Assembly (NCBI RefSeq): GCF_011752065.1
Contig: NZ_JAAIJY010000001.1
Location: 181,320 to 245,319 of the forward strand
Length of the DNA: 64,000 nt
From: Actinomyces sp. ZJ308
GTDB lineage: Bacteria; Actinomycetota; Actinomycetes; Actinomycetales; Actinomycetaceae
Reading direction: 5' to 3'
Below the pieces are notes generated by a model that was given only the letters and a program-made list of their open reading frames with translations, was not told the origin of the DNA and did no database searches. How positions within the stretch are numbered: the stretch's first letter is position 1; every line of letters begins with the position of its first letter. Positions 42,640 to 52,488 of this stretch are shown one piece after another. A program made the position numbers and the translations under genes.

Positions 42640-45600
42640 TCAGGCGGTCACCCTCAGGGTGGATCCGCCGGAGGCGACGCGCCGTACTGCGATGCGCTCG
42701 GCGATCTGGTCGCGCAGCTCGGCCACGTGGGAGACGATCCCGACGGTGCGCCCGCCGGCGCGCAGGTGGTCGATCTCGGCCATGACCATCTGGAGCGTGT
42801 CGGCGTCGAGGGTGCCGAAGCCCTCGTCGATGAAGAGGGTCTCCAGGCTCACGCCCCCGGACTCGGCCGAGACGACGTCGGCCAGGGCCAGCGCCAGCGA
42901 CAAGGAGACGTAGAAGGTCTCCCCACCGGAGAGGGTCCGGGGGTCCCGGGTGCGCTCCTCCCCGAGGTGGTCGACGACGGCCAGGCCCAGACCCTTGCGG
43001 CGCCTGCGCTGGCTGGTCTCCTCAGCGACCCGGATGAGCTCGTAGCGCCCGGAGGACATCTGCGACAGGCGCTCGTTGGCGAAGACGAGGACCTCCTCGA
43101 ACCGGGCCTGGAGCACCCAGGTGGCCAGGGGCGTGCCGGCCTCGTTCTCGCCGCGCGCCAGCGCGGCCACCCGGATGAGGTCGGCGCTGGATCCGGCCGC
43201 CTCCTCGTAGGCGGTGGCCGCCTGCTCGACGCCGTCGACGGCCCGGCGCAGGTGCTCGTGGGACTCGGCGGTGCGCGCCTGGAGGGAGGCCGCCTCCTTC
43301 GCAGTGGCCTCGGCCCGGTCCAGTGCTGAGGAGGCCTCGTCGAGGTGATCCTCCTCCTGGCCGCTCAGGGCGGCGATCTCCGGGGCCTCCAGCCCCAGGC
43401 GGACCCGGTCCCGGGCGGTGGCGGCGGCGCGCACGGTCGCGGACAGGGACTCGAGAGCGCCCCGATCCATGGAGGCCTCCCGCACCTGGGCCGCGCTGGC
43501 GAAGTCCTCCTCCTGCAGCGCCCCGGCCAGATCCGCCAGAGCACGGCGGGCCTGGGTCAGGGCAGCACGTGCGGCGTCGACGTCCTCGGAGACGTCCTCG
43601 GCCTCCTGCGCCCGCACGAGGAGCGCGGCGGCGCGGGCGGTGACGCTCGTCCATATCCCGTGTGCCTCCAGGCAGCGCTGCTGGTCCTGGGTCAGGGCCT
43701 CACGGTCGGCCTCCAGGCGGGTGCGGGCCGAGTCCTGAGCAGACCGGGCGGCATCGAGCTCGGTACGCTCCTGCTCGGTACGGGCGTCGAAGGCCTCGAT
43801 CTGGGCCACCAGCTCGTCGACGCCGCCGGCCGCGGCCTCCGCCTTGGCCAGGGCCGTGGTGGCCTCATCCAGGGCGGCCCCGGCGGCGGGGACACCCATG
43901 CCGTCGCTGGCGCGCTGAGCCTCCTGAAGCTGTGCGGCACAGGTGTCGCGCTCCCGAACCGCGAGGCTCAGCGCCTCGTCGGCCTGCCTCTGGTGCTCCT
44001 CGGCCGCCTCGACCTGCAGGCGGGTGGCGCCCTCGGTGTCACCGGAGGCGGGGGAGGGGTGCGTGAGCGAGCCGCACACGGGGCAGGGCTCGCCCTCGGT
44101 GAGTTCACCGGCCAGTGCCCCGGCGGTCCCGGAGATCCAGGCCAGACGGGTGGCGTGGACCCGACCGGCCGCCTCCTTCACCACCGCTGCGGCCTGGGTG
44201 CAGGATTCCTCCCGCCGGGCGAGCTGGGCCGTGAGCCGTTCGACAGTGAGGGCGGCCCGGTGACGCTCCTCCGCCCGGGTGCGGCGGTCACGGAGACCGT
44301 CCAGGCGCTCGTGGGCCGCGCGCGCAGCCTCCAGCCTCTCCGTCAGGGCGGCGCGCTGCACCGGGCGGGAGGAGAGCTGTTCGGTCTGCTGCGCCAGCTC
44401 GGCGACGCTGCGCCGAAGACTCGCCTCACGCTGCTTGAGGGCCTCATCGCGCTCGTCCAGGCCGGCCTCGAGGTCGACCAGGACCTCAAGCTGCCCGTGC
44501 TCGCGACGGCACCGGTGCGCCAGCTCCTCGAGAGCCCGGGTGCTCAGCGCATCTGCGTCGATCCGCCGAGGTGCCTCGGCCGCCGCAGGTGCCTCAGTCT
44601 CCCCAGTGCCCCTCGTGGCGGGGCTTCCTGGTTCGACAGTCTCCAGCTCGAACGTCCCTGCTCCGGTCCCGCCCGGTTCTTCATCGAGCGCGGCGAGCCG
44701 GCGCTGAGCCTCACGGACCAGAGGCTGCACCAGAGCAGTGGGTGACTCCTGTCCATCGAGGTTCTGACCGGCGGCGCACCTGGCGCCATCCGCACTGACG
44801 GCCTCACCGGCTCCGGCCTGCTCGGCCAGGCGGGCCAGGTCGCTCTGGTCGGCACGGGCCGCCAGGGCGGCCACGGCCCGCTGAGCGCTGCTGCGGGCGG
44901 TCTGCTCGGCGGCCAGGTACGGCCGTACCCGGGCGGCACGCTCGGCGGCTTGCAGACGCTCGGCGTCGGCGGCGTCCTGCTCGGCGCGCTCGGCCAGCTG
45001 CCGGCTCTCGGTGACCAACGCCCGGCGGCGCTCCAGGAGGTCGTGCAGCCTCTGAGCCTCCTCACGGGCGGCGCGCGCCCGGGTGAGCGCCTGCCCGGCA
45101 GCCTCAGCCCGGCTGCCGGCCCGCTCGACGACGCCGCGCGAGGTCTCCAGCACCTCGACGCCGACGCGACGAAGAGCCTTCAGATCCGGGGTGGCACCGG
45201 CCATCGCCGCCTCCAGCGCCTCGGCCGGCGTCGGGACGGGCGCGGATTCCTCCTCGCCTGCCGCCTCATGGCCGGCATCGTGGCCAGCATCGTGACCGGG
45301 CAGGGGGAGGGCGTCCTGGACTCCTCCGGACGCCTCCGGCCCCGAGGGCTCAGTCTCCCGGTCTGCCTCGTCCTGAGAGGTTCCGGCGGCGTCGGTACCT
45401 GCGGACTCCGGCACCTCGCTCAGAAACTCGCTCAGGAAGGGGTGCCGCCCCAGAAAGGCGACCTGGCCACGCAGGTCGGAGGCCGCCTGCTCGACCCGCC
45501 GGACCCCGTCCCGGGAGGCCTGGATGAGCGCGTCCTGGATGGCGTCGTAGATCCCGGTGCCGAAGACGTCCTTGAGCAGGTGCTGGCGTTCGGAGGAGTC

Positions 45601-46113
45601 GGCGCGCAGGAACCGGGCGAACTTCCCCTGCGGCAGGACCACCGTCTGCGTGAACTGCTCCCGGCTGAGGCCCACGGCGCGTGCGATCTCGGCGTCGGCG
45701 TCGCCCACGCGGGTGACGGGCTCGTCGAGCGGCTCCCCGCCGACCTCGGCCAGGCGCCAGAGCTTGACCGTGCCGTTCTGGGTGGTGGTGCCCTGCCCGC
45801 GCCGCTTGGCCCGCTCGTAGGTGGGGGTGCGGCGCACCCGGTAGACGCCGGCACCCGTGGAGAAGACGAGCTCGATGACGCTCTCGGTGTGCGGGCCCAC
45901 GAGGGTGGAGCGGATGCGCTCCTTGGAGGAGTCGGCCGAGTCGGCCACGTCCCCGTAGAGGGCGAAGACGATCGCGTCGATGATGGTGGTCTTGCCCGAG
46001 CCGGTGGGGCCGGTGAGCAGGAAGCGGCCCGAGGCGCCCACGGCGTCGAAGTCGATGTGCTCGTGGCCGGCGTAGGGGCCGACGCCGGTCATGGTCAGGG
46101 AGTGGATCCTCAT
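42640..46113 (-). CDS. sbcC: Exonuclease subunit SbcC (SMC-like ATPase)
   Basis: An 1157-residue SMC-like ATPase. The N-terminal Walker A is LLTGPTGSGKTTIIDAIVFA (about residues 33-52). Long coiled-coil arms flank the zinc hook CPVCG near residue 675 (EGEPCPVCGSLTHPSP). The C-terminal signature is RTLSGGETFYVSLSLALALA and the Walker B is LETLFIDEGFGTLD. With SbcD it forms a nuclease complex that cleaves hairpins and protein-blocked DNA ends. The coil contains Glu-rich low-complexity insertions near residues 235-300. Its start overlaps the sbcD stop by 4 bp. Confidence 0.95.
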   Translation of the reverse strand: MRIHSLTMTGVGPYAGHEHIDFDAVGASGRFLLTGPTGSGKTTIIDAIVFALYGDVADSADSSKERIRSTLVGPHTESVIELVFSTGAGVYRVRRTPTYERAKRRGQGTTTQNGTVKLWRLAEVGGEPLDEPVTRVGDADAEIARAVGLSREQFTQTVVLPQGKFARFLRADSSERQHLLKDVFGTGIYDAIQDALIQASRDGVRRVEQAASDLRGQVAFLGRHPFLSEFLSEVPESAGTDAAGTSQDEADRETEPSGPEASGGVQDALPLPGHDAGHDAGHEAAGEEESAPVPTPAEALEAAMAGATPDLKALRRVGVEVLETSRGVVERAGSRAEAAGQALTRARAAREEAQRLHDLLERRRALVTESRQLAERAEQDAADAERLQAAERAARVRPYLAAEQTARSSAQRAVAALAARADQSDLARLAEQAGAGEAVSADGARCAAGQNLDGQESPTALVQPLVREAQRRLAALDEEPGGTGAGTFELETVEPGSPATRGTGETEAPAAAEAPRRIDADALSTRALEELAHRCRREHGQLEVLVDLEAGLDERDEALKQREASLRRSVAELAQQTEQLSSRPVQRAALTERLEAARAAHERLDGLRDRRTRAEERHRAALTVERLTAQLARREESCTQAAAVVKEAAGRVHATRLAWISGTAGALAGELTEGEPCPVCGSLTHPSPASGDTEGATRLQVEAAEEHQRQADEALSLAVRERDTCAAQLQEAQRASDGMGVPAAGAALDEATTALAKAEAAAGGVDELVAQIEAFDARTEQERTELDAARSAQDSARTRLEADREALTQDQQRCLEAHGIWTSVTARAAALLVRAQEAEDVSEDVDAARAALTQARRALADLAGALQEEDFASAAQVREASMDRGALESLSATVRAAATARDRVRLGLEAPEIAALSGQEEDHLDEASSALDRAEATAKEAASLQARTAESHEHLRRAVDGVEQAATAYEEAAGSSADLIRVAALARGENEAGTPLATWVLQARFEEVLVFANERLSQMSSGRYELIRVAEETSQRRRRKGLGLAVVDHLGEERTRDPRTLSGGETFYVSLSLALALADVVSAESGGVSLETLFIDEGFGTLDADTLQMVMAEIDHLRAGGRTVGIVSHVAELRDQIAERIAVRRVASGGSTLRVTA

Positions 46114-47435
46114 CGCTGGCTCCTCGCGCTCGCCAGGGCGGACTCGTAGGCGTTGCGCAGGACGGTGCGCTCGGCCGGGGCGGGGGCGCGCCCGCAGACG
46201 TCGTCGAGGAAGTCCTCGGCGATGCGCAGCGGGTCCGCCGCGGCGGTGACGGTGACGCGCTCGCGGGCGGCGCGTGCGGGGGCCTCGTGCTGGAAGGCCA
46301 GGAGGCTGGGGAAGCGCTCCTTGAGGGTGGCCAGGGCGCCGGGTGGTCGCTCGCCCTGGAGGATGACGCGCACCCAGGCGCCGGTGGCGTCGTCGAAGGC
46401 GGGGGAGAGGAGCTGGGACATGGTGCCGGTCAGGGTGCGCACCTGGTGCAGGACGGGGGTGGGGACGCGTTCGAGGCGGGCGACGCCGTCTGCGCTCAGC
46501 TCGAGGAGAACGGAGGACTTGGTGGCCGAGCTGCGGGCGCCCTCGGCCTCGTCGAAGGAGAAGGGCAGCGGGGAGCCGGAGTAGACCAGGCGCGGGCCCG
46601 CCGACTGGGTGAGCTCCTGGGGGCGATGGAGGTGGCCCAGGGCCACGTAGTCCAGCCCGCCGCTGCGCTCGGCCAGGGGCGAGCCGCCCAGGGTGGTGAA
46701 GACGCCGGAGGGCACGGAGTCGACGCCGCCGACGCGGATGTCCCGCTCGGACTCCGAGGCGCTGCCGCCCACGACGAAGGCGTGCGCCATGAGCAGGCTC
46801 GGCAGGCGCCGGGTGCGGCCGGCGCGAAGCCGATCCAGGTCCGCGGCCACCAGGCGCAGGGCGGCGGAGACGACGGCCTCGTGGGAGCGGGGCAGGCGGG
46901 GACGCTCCGCGGTACTGGGCGGAGAAGTAGCGGGCTCGCCCTCGGTCCGGTCCTCTCCGGCGGTGCGGTCCGCTGGGACCTCCTCCCCGAGGCGTTCGGC
47001 GAGGAGGGGCGGAAGGATCTCGCGGGCGGCGTCGGGATCGAGGTAGGGCAGGGCGTGGACGATGGCGGCCTCGTTGCCGTCGGCGTCGGGCAGGATGATG
47101 CCGCGGTCGAGGCCTGCGGTGCGGGCCCGGATGATGAGGCCCTCGCGCATGAGGTCGGCGGCGAAGCCGAGGCGGCGGGCGGAGTCGTGGTTGCCGGGGG
47201 TCAGGACCACGCGGGTGCGCTCGGTCAGGCGGCGCAGGGTCTCATCCAGGAGGGCGACGGCGTCATTGGGCGGGATGGCGCGGTCGTAGACGTCCCCGGC
47301 CACGAGGACGGCGTCGATGGACTCGGTGGTGACGAGCTCGACGAGGTGGTCGGCGAAGGCGGCGTGCGCGTCATCGAGCACCCGTCCGTGGAAGGTGCGC
47401 CCCAGGTGCCAGTCGGAGGTGTGGAGGATCCGCAT
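46110..47435 (-). CDS. sbcD: Exonuclease subunit SbcD (Mre11-like nuclease)
   Basis: A 441-residue metallophosphoesterase nuclease. The metal-binding motifs are MRILHTSDWHLGRTF at the start, VLVAGDVYDRAIPP near 45-60, TPGNHDSARRLG near 95-110, and later YVALGHLHRPQ. The length fits Mre11-type SbcD. A Glu/Thr-rich stretch (about residues 160-180) is a disordered insertion. It is the first gene of the sbcD-sbcC operon; upstream is a low-GC region with no clear promoter. Confidence 0.95.
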   Translation of the reverse strand: MRILHTSDWHLGRTFHGRVLDDAHAAFADHLVELVTTESIDAVLVAGDVYDRAIPPNDAVALLDETLRRLTERTRVVLTPGNHDSARRLGFAADLMREGLIIRARTAGLDRGIILPDADGNEAAIVHALPYLDPDAAREILPPLLAERLGEEVPADRTAGEDRTEGEPATSPPSTAERPRLPRSHEAVVSAALRLVAADLDRLRAGRTRRLPSLLMAHAFVVGGSASESERDIRVGGVDSVPSGVFTTLGGSPLAERSGGLDYVALGHLHRPQELTQSAGPRLVYSGSPLPFSFDEAEGARSSATKSSVLLELSADGVARLERVPTPVLHQVRTLTGTMSQLLSPAFDDATGAWVRVILQGERPPGALATLKERFPSLLAFQHEAPARAARERVTVTAAADPLRIAEDFLDDVCGRAPAPAERTVLRNAYESALASARSQR

Positions 47436-47947
47436 GCCGACACTGTCTCACAGCCCACCGACATCTATTCGAGGAGGGCCGCTGCTCACCACGGTCTCTC
47501 TTCCCCAAGGTTGTCTCGCCCCTACCTGGAGATGAGAGCACAGCCTCAGTCTTAGATCCCGTTGGCGTGTCGGTAGGTTCCTCCCAATTTGGCGGCCCAA
47601 ACGAAAACCCAGATGGAGACCATGGCCCTTTCGAAGCGTCACGAGTCAGGTCTTTGTAGTGCCCTATGATGCAGGTAGGCGAGGGGGACGTGCATGCAAA
47701 ATTCTATGTCTTAGTGTGTAGGAATCTACTGCAGGCAGGGACCTGTGGTGTAAACCGTCCTGTATAGGTTAAGGGTAAGGGGGCGGCGTCGGGTTGTTGT
47801 GTCACCCAGATCGAGTTAATTAGTTTTCGAAAACCTTAAGAGTTGGCTTGATACCCTCAGGATATGTACTCTACCTTACCAGTAAAACACTAACGTAAAT
47901 TGGTGTCAAGGTATGATGAATTTCGACGGATCACATCTTATGGACGA
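47436..47947. other. AT-rich intergenic region, edge of the STAND-gene island
   Basis: About 510 bp with no convincing gene. GC content is well below the rest of the window, especially from 47640 to 47947. It contains a 12-bp perfect palindrome GTTTTCGAAAAC (47823-47834) and has an irregular, non-repetitive sequence. The left part must hold the sbcD promoter. The right part may be the remains of DNA that arrived with the STAND gene, or an insertion boundary. Confidence 0.5.
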
Positions 47948-50164
47948 CTAGAGCCACTGCCCTAGGTGGCCTAGATGTTCTTGTGCCGAAAGTGTTAGTG
48001 GGTGATTGTCTCCCAGTATTTCCTTGAACTTAGGTAGCGCGATCTGAAATAGTTCAGCAGCGTTTTCTGTGTCGCCATGCCAGCAGCAGTTTTCAGCCAT
48101 CCTATGTAGGAATCTTAGAGTTTTTTCGCTGTCAGGCCCGAAGAGCTTAATGTGGTCACCGTACGTCTCACTTTGAAGAATATTTGACTCCCAGTTGTCT
48201 CCTATGTCTAGGAATAGATCTGCAAGGTCTGCGCGCAAGGTTAGGACTTCAGGGTTGGTAGATGCTAGCGACTTGATTGCCACATCTATTGGTGAGATTA
48301 AGTCGTACGGAATAGGGATTGCTCCCGGCGCCCTTAATCTATCTAGAATCAAACTGATGAGGCTTACTATTTTCTCGTTCTGGAAAATGTGCTGAGAGTG
48401 GGGCTGTGAACTGGCGATGTGTAGTTGGTCAAGTAGCGAAGATATGTCTCGTTGCCCCTGCTCTGTGGAAGGTGAAGATGATCTGGCGACTGAGGTGAGT
48501 AGTGAAATGGTGTTATCGCAAGCGTCTTGGAGTTGTTTTGGTGTGTTCATGTAGTTCTCTCTGAAGACCTGACTCTGAAGTCTGTGGAGTGAAATTTGCG
48601 ATTTATCGGTAGATTCTTGACAAATTGAAGACTCCAATAGTGATGTTAAAGCCTCTTGGGTGTCCTCTGGGTTGTCGTTGATGTTTCGGAGCCAGTGGCT
48701 GGGGATGCCGGGAGCGGCTAACAGTGATAGAATTCCCAGAATCTGGGGGGCTATCGATTCTCCTGCGGGATTGCGTCGGCGAATATCTTCCAATGTCTGC
48801 TCGTGCGCCATGAATAGGGTAACCGCGACTGTGTCCCTATAATTCCCGACTTCGCGTTTTTTTATGCTTCCCTCAAGTGATGAGTTATTTAGTTTGTCGA
48901 GATACTCGGCGAGAGTTAGTCGCCCCCGCAGTATTGTCGAGACTGCTTGAATGATGGCTAGAGGGAGATCCCCCAAAACGTCTGCTATGTGGTTAGCAGT
49001 GTCGCGGTCAGGTTGTGATGTACGTTCGCAGAGCAGGGTGATCGATTGTTCGCGCTTGAAGACGTTTACTGGGATGGGGTGCCAGTCATTCCAGTCGGCA
49101 AGGTGTCGTGTGGTGGTGGCGATGATTCGTATGCTGTTGTATTCCCCGTGGGGGGTGAGGTCAGTGAGATCATTGAAGTTCTCTACGTTGTCGAAAACGA
49201 AAAGGCAGTCTGTATCATCCTCTGAGTGAAGCTTGTTCAAGTAGCGTCGGATGATGGATTCTCGGTCGTGGTCCTGCGATGCGTCGATGCCGCTCTGTAC
49301 GGCGAGCTCGTAGAGGTCGGATACAATATCTGCGCGTGAGGCGGCATTGATCCATGCGACCACGGGCCAGTCCTCGTCTTCGCATTTGGCTGCAACCGCG
49401 GCGGCCAGCTGGGTTTTACCGCTTCCTCTCATCCCCGTCAGAACAGTGCGACCTTCGACTTGGGTGAGGATGGTGTCGAAGAGTTCGTCCTGCTCCTCTC
49501 GGTCGACGAAGCCTGCGGTGACCATGGGGCGGCTACCGAAGCGAACTCGCGTGGGGGAGTCGGAGTGGGCTTGAGCAAGATGGCTATCGAGCTTCTCAAT
49601 TATCGTGACCAAAAGCTCGGTAATCTCTGTTCGCCACTCTAACAGTTGCTTGAGTGCAGCGACGTCGAAGCTCCGCGAGCCCGGTGCGAGACGGATGAAC
49701 TCCTCGGCAACGATGTGGATCAGGTCGTCGAAGAAGGGTACTGCTTTTTCGTCGACATTCTTGCGGCGGCCGCCCGCCCGGCGTTGGAGGTGTGCCTCGA
49801 ATTTGTCCGGGGACCGCACGGCCTCAACGACTGCGTTGTCGTCCCCACTAATCTCCGTGAGCGCCACCTCCATCTCGGTGATGGCACCATACAGGGCGGA
49901 TTCAGGGACTTTGGCCTGCTCGTATTGATCGCGGGCAGCATCCACCTGCTTCTGGAGGCGCCTCGTGATGGACGCCACGTTCAGCGGGTTCTCCTCGCCG
50001 CTTCGACCACACAGTGCCTCTCTCAGATTGAGTCCCACGTTGAGAGCGTCGCCAGGCAGTGAGGCTGCATCACCCCACGAACGGTCGACGGCTACAGCGG
50101 CTCCGCGCATGAGCAGTCCGGCGAGGTTGGTGGTCAGGACAGCGAGGGAGGCGGGGTCGACCAT
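47948..50164 (-). CDS. NB-ARC/STAND ATPase with short C-terminal TPR region, possible defence gene
   Basis: A 738-residue protein. Residues 1-200 are an unrecognised helical region (MVDPASLAVLTTNLAGLLMR onward) that may be an effector. The NB-ARC core has Walker A GMRGSGKT (244-251), Walker B CLFVFDN (320-326), an IIATTTRHL sensor (347-355) and GDLPLAI (398-404). A winged-helix-like segment follows, then at about 640-735 one or two TPR-like units ending in LGDNHPLTLSAQEHLGHLGQ. STAND proteins act as ligand-triggered switches, and bacterial relatives sense phage. The 3' half is markedly AT-richer than the 5' half. The TPR tail is short for the class, so it may be truncated. Confidence 0.8.
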   Translation of the reverse strand: MVDPASLAVLTTNLAGLLMRGAAVAVDRSWGDAASLPGDALNVGLNLREALCGRSGEENPLNVASITRRLQKQVDAARDQYEQAKVPESALYGAITEMEVALTEISGDDNAVVEAVRSPDKFEAHLQRRAGGRRKNVDEKAVPFFDDLIHIVAEEFIRLAPGSRSFDVAALKQLLEWRTEITELLVTIIEKLDSHLAQAHSDSPTRVRFGSRPMVTAGFVDREEQDELFDTILTQVEGRTVLTGMRGSGKTQLAAAVAAKCEDEDWPVVAWINAASRADIVSDLYELAVQSGIDASQDHDRESIIRRYLNKLHSEDDTDCLFVFDNVENFNDLTDLTPHGEYNSIRIIATTTRHLADWNDWHPIPVNVFKREQSITLLCERTSQPDRDTANHIADVLGDLPLAIIQAVSTILRGRLTLAEYLDKLNNSSLEGSIKKREVGNYRDTVAVTLFMAHEQTLEDIRRRNPAGESIAPQILGILSLLAAPGIPSHWLRNINDNPEDTQEALTSLLESSICQESTDKSQISLHRLQSQVFRENYMNTPKQLQDACDNTISLLTSVARSSSPSTEQGQRDISSLLDQLHIASSQPHSQHIFQNEKIVSLISLILDRLRAPGAIPIPYDLISPIDVAIKSLASTNPEVLTLRADLADLFLDIGDNWESNILQSETYGDHIKLFGPDSEKTLRFLHRMAENCCWHGDTENAAELFQIALPKFKEILGDNHPLTLSAQEHLGHLGQWL

Positions 50165-50244
50165 GCCGCTATCGTACAGGCGGCCAGCAGGGACGGGACA
50201 GGATTCTTACGGCGTCGGACCGCAGCGCCGAGGAGGACAGAATT

Positions 50245-50279
50245 CGCGTGGGGCAACGGAAAAACCGTTGCCCCACGCG
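50245..50279. terminator. Hairpin between uppP and the STAND gene
   Basis: CGCGTGGGGCAACGG (50245-50259) pairs perfectly with CCGTTGCCCCACGCG (50265-50279) around five As. It lies just after the uppP stop in the direction of uppP transcription, so it should end that transcript before the STAND gene. Confidence 0.75.
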
Positions 50280-50310
50280 AAAAATGTCGGTGTCGGTGAA
50301 AAGGGCGCCG

Positions 50311-51147
50311 TCAGGCGGCGATGGTGCCGGCGGAGACCAGGGCGATGATGATCGCACCCAGCAGCACGCGGTAGACCAGGAAGGAGGTGAACTTGTTGGA
50401 GGAGACGAAGCGCAGCAGCCAGGCGATGGTCGCGTAGGCCACGATGCCGGAGACGACGGTTCCGATGATGGTGGCGTTCCAGCCCACGGTGTCGCTGATG
50501 GCACCCGCCTCCGTGACCAGCTCGTAGAGGCCCGCCGCAACGAGCGCCGGAATACCCATGAAGAAGGACAGTCGAGTGGCGGTCACCCGGTCGAACTTGA
50601 GGAACAGAGCCGCGGAGATCGTCGCACCCGAGCGGGAGATACCGGGAAGTACGGGCGCCAGCGCCTGGAAGCTACCGATGATGAGGGCGTCCTTGACGGT
50701 CACGTCCTTCATGCCCTTGGTGAGGTTCTGCTGGCGGTCGGCCAGCCACATGGCTCCCGACCACAGGATGAGGGCGCCGGCGATCACCCACAGGGAGCGC
50801 AGAGGCCCCTGAATGTAGTCCTTGAGCGCCACGCTCGCCACGGCAACCGGGATCGAGCCCAGGATGATGCCCCAGCCGAGCGTGTAGTCGGGGTCCTGAC
50901 GGGCCCGTGGATCGCTCAGTCCCTTGAACCACGCGACGACGATGCGCACGATGTCGGCCCAGAAGTAGATGATGGCGGCGATGATCGCACCCACCTGGAT
51001 GACGGCGGTGAAGGCGGTCATGCCCGCGGAGTTGATCTCGTAGCCGAGCAGCTTCTCGACGATGTTGAGGTGCCCGGTGGATGACACCGGGAGGAACTCG
51101 GTGATGCCCTCGACGATGCCGAGGAGGACGGCGTGCAGCCAGTTCAA
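50311..51147 (-). CDS. uppP: Undecaprenyl-diphosphatase UppP
   Basis: A 278-residue, roughly eight-helix membrane enzyme that recycles undecaprenyl diphosphate to the monophosphate carrier for cell-wall synthesis. The (E/Q)XXXE motif is Glu13-Glu17 in VEGITEFLPVSSTGHL, and the second active-site motif PGISRSGATISAALFLKFD is near residues 165-185. It also gives bacitracin tolerance in known cases. The gene stands alone, with a hairpin terminator downstream, and is preceded by an AGGAG site (ATG 51147). Confidence 0.95.
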   Translation of the reverse strand: MNWLHAVLLGIVEGITEFLPVSSTGHLNIVEKLLGYEINSAGMTAFTAVIQVGAIIAAIIYFWADIVRIVVAWFKGLSDPRARQDPDYTLGWGIILGSIPVAVASVALKDYIQGPLRSLWVIAGALILWSGAMWLADRQQNLTKGMKDVTVKDALIIGSFQALAPVLPGISRSGATISAALFLKFDRVTATRLSFFMGIPALVAAGLYELVTEAGAISDTVGWNATIIGTVVSGIVAYATIAWLLRFVSSNKFTSFLVYRVLLGAIIIALVSAGTIAA

Positions 51148-51392
51148 AGGGACTCCTGGGATGGACGGATAGTGGACTCACGGCAGGTTACCGGCGCAGG
51201 GGGTGGGGGAGTGGCCAGGTAGCTGTGGTACCCGCCGCAGCAGTGGCGGCTCATCGTCGCGGGGCCGCCGGGTCAATCACCCTGCACTATGGCCACGTAT
51301 GAGTTTGTGTCCCTTTTATAACGTTGGACGCGTAGCAAGTCCAGCCCGTGTGATCCCGGCGTGTGACGCGTGCGAGCCGGCTGCCGACCTTC

Positions 51393-52286
51393 TCAGTCCG
51401 TCTCGGCGCCCAGGTGGCTCAGGGCGACGTCGTGCAGCAGCGAGTTCGTGGCCACCGCGTTGCCCCCGAAGGGTCCGGGCTCGCCGTCGAGCGAGGTGAA
51501 GCGCCCGCCGGCCTCGGTGACCACGGGCACGAGCGCCGCCATGTCGTAGAGCTCGAGCTCGGGCTCGGCCGCCAGGTCCACGGCGCCCTCGGCCACCAGC
51601 ATGTAGGACCAGAAGTCCCCGTAGGCGCGGGTGCGCCAGCACGACTGCATGAGCCCCAGCATGCCGCGCAGCCGCTTGGCCTGGGCCCAGCCCGACAGCG
51701 AGGAGTAGGACATCGAGGCCCGGGTGAGGTCGTCGACGCCGGACACGGACATCCGCCGGGCCGAGCTCAGTGACCGCCCGGTCCAGGCCCCGCCGCCGGA
51801 CACGGCCCACCAGCGCCTCCCCAGCGCGGGGGCGGAGACCAGCCCGACGACGCACTGGCCGTCCTCGATGAGGCCGATGAGTGTGGCCCACACGGGCACG
51901 CCCCGCACGAAGTTCTTGGTCCCGTCGATCGGGTCGATGACCCACTGGCGCGAGGAGTGGCCGGTGGTGGGCAGCTCCTCGCCCAGGACGGAGTCGCGTC
52001 CGCGCGCCCGCCCCAGCTGCTCGCGGATGACGCGCTCGGCCTCCCGGTCGGCCTCGGTGACCGGCGTGAGGTCCGACTTGGTCTCCACCGTGAAGTTGCC
52101 GGCGTCGAAGCGGGCCTGGGTGAGGCTGTCCACCTTGTTGGCGATCGTGTGCGCCAGGTGCAGGTCGTCGCGCCAGCGCCGCTGCTTGGCCGGGGGCGCC
52201 GTCGGGGTGGGCGGGGCGGCCTCCGGCGAGGGTGCCGCGGGAGGCGCCGGAAAGACGGGGCGTTGCGGGCGGGGAGTCTCGCTCAT
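51393..52286 (-). CDS. Inositol monophosphatase family protein, histidinol-phosphatase type
   Basis: A 297-residue enzyme with an Ala/Pro-rich N-terminal extension of about 37 residues. The metal-binding motifs are VLGEELPTTG, QWVIDPIDGTKNFVRG (DPIDGT) and ELELYDMAALVPVVTEAGG. Length and motif details resemble actinobacterial HisN, which removes phosphate from histidinol phosphate, but inositol monophosphatase cannot be excluded. Start ATG 52286 is preferred over an upstream one that only lengthens the disordered N-terminus. No histidine genes are nearby. Confidence 0.85.
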   Translation of the reverse strand: MSETPRPQRPVFPAPPAAPSPEAAPPTPTAPPAKQRRWRDDLHLAHTIANKVDSLTQARFDAGNFTVETKSDLTPVTEADREAERVIREQLGRARGRDSVLGEELPTTGHSSRQWVIDPIDGTKNFVRGVPVWATLIGLIEDGQCVVGLVSAPALGRRWWAVSGGGAWTGRSLSSARRMSVSGVDDLTRASMSYSSLSGWAQAKRLRGMLGLMQSCWRTRAYGDFWSYMLVAEGAVDLAAEPELELYDMAALVPVVTEAGGRFTSLDGEPGPFGGNAVATNSLLHDVALSHLGAETD

Positions 52287-52488
52287 GACACCACGGTAGC
52301 GGGGGAGCGGGCTCGGGGAAGCCCCGGGAGCGTCGGGCGCGCCACCTGCCGGGCGCTGTGGAGTCATGCCGAGTCGTTATCGAAACTTGAGATCCCCCGC
52401 GGTGGGAACGGGTCTGGGGGTGCACCGTATTATGCCGGAATATTGCGGAAGAACGCCGTCGAGCATCGTGCGGATAGGTGGATTCGAT

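Noticed and set aside
47436..47947. tRNA or phage attachment site beside the STAND gene
   Set aside because: No cloverleaf-forming sequence and no duplicated core could be found by eye, and no integrase is present.
48195..49928. Small plus-strand frames opposite the STAND gene
   Set aside because: No ribosome binding sites or recognisable domains; the minus strand has a complete NB-ARC protein.
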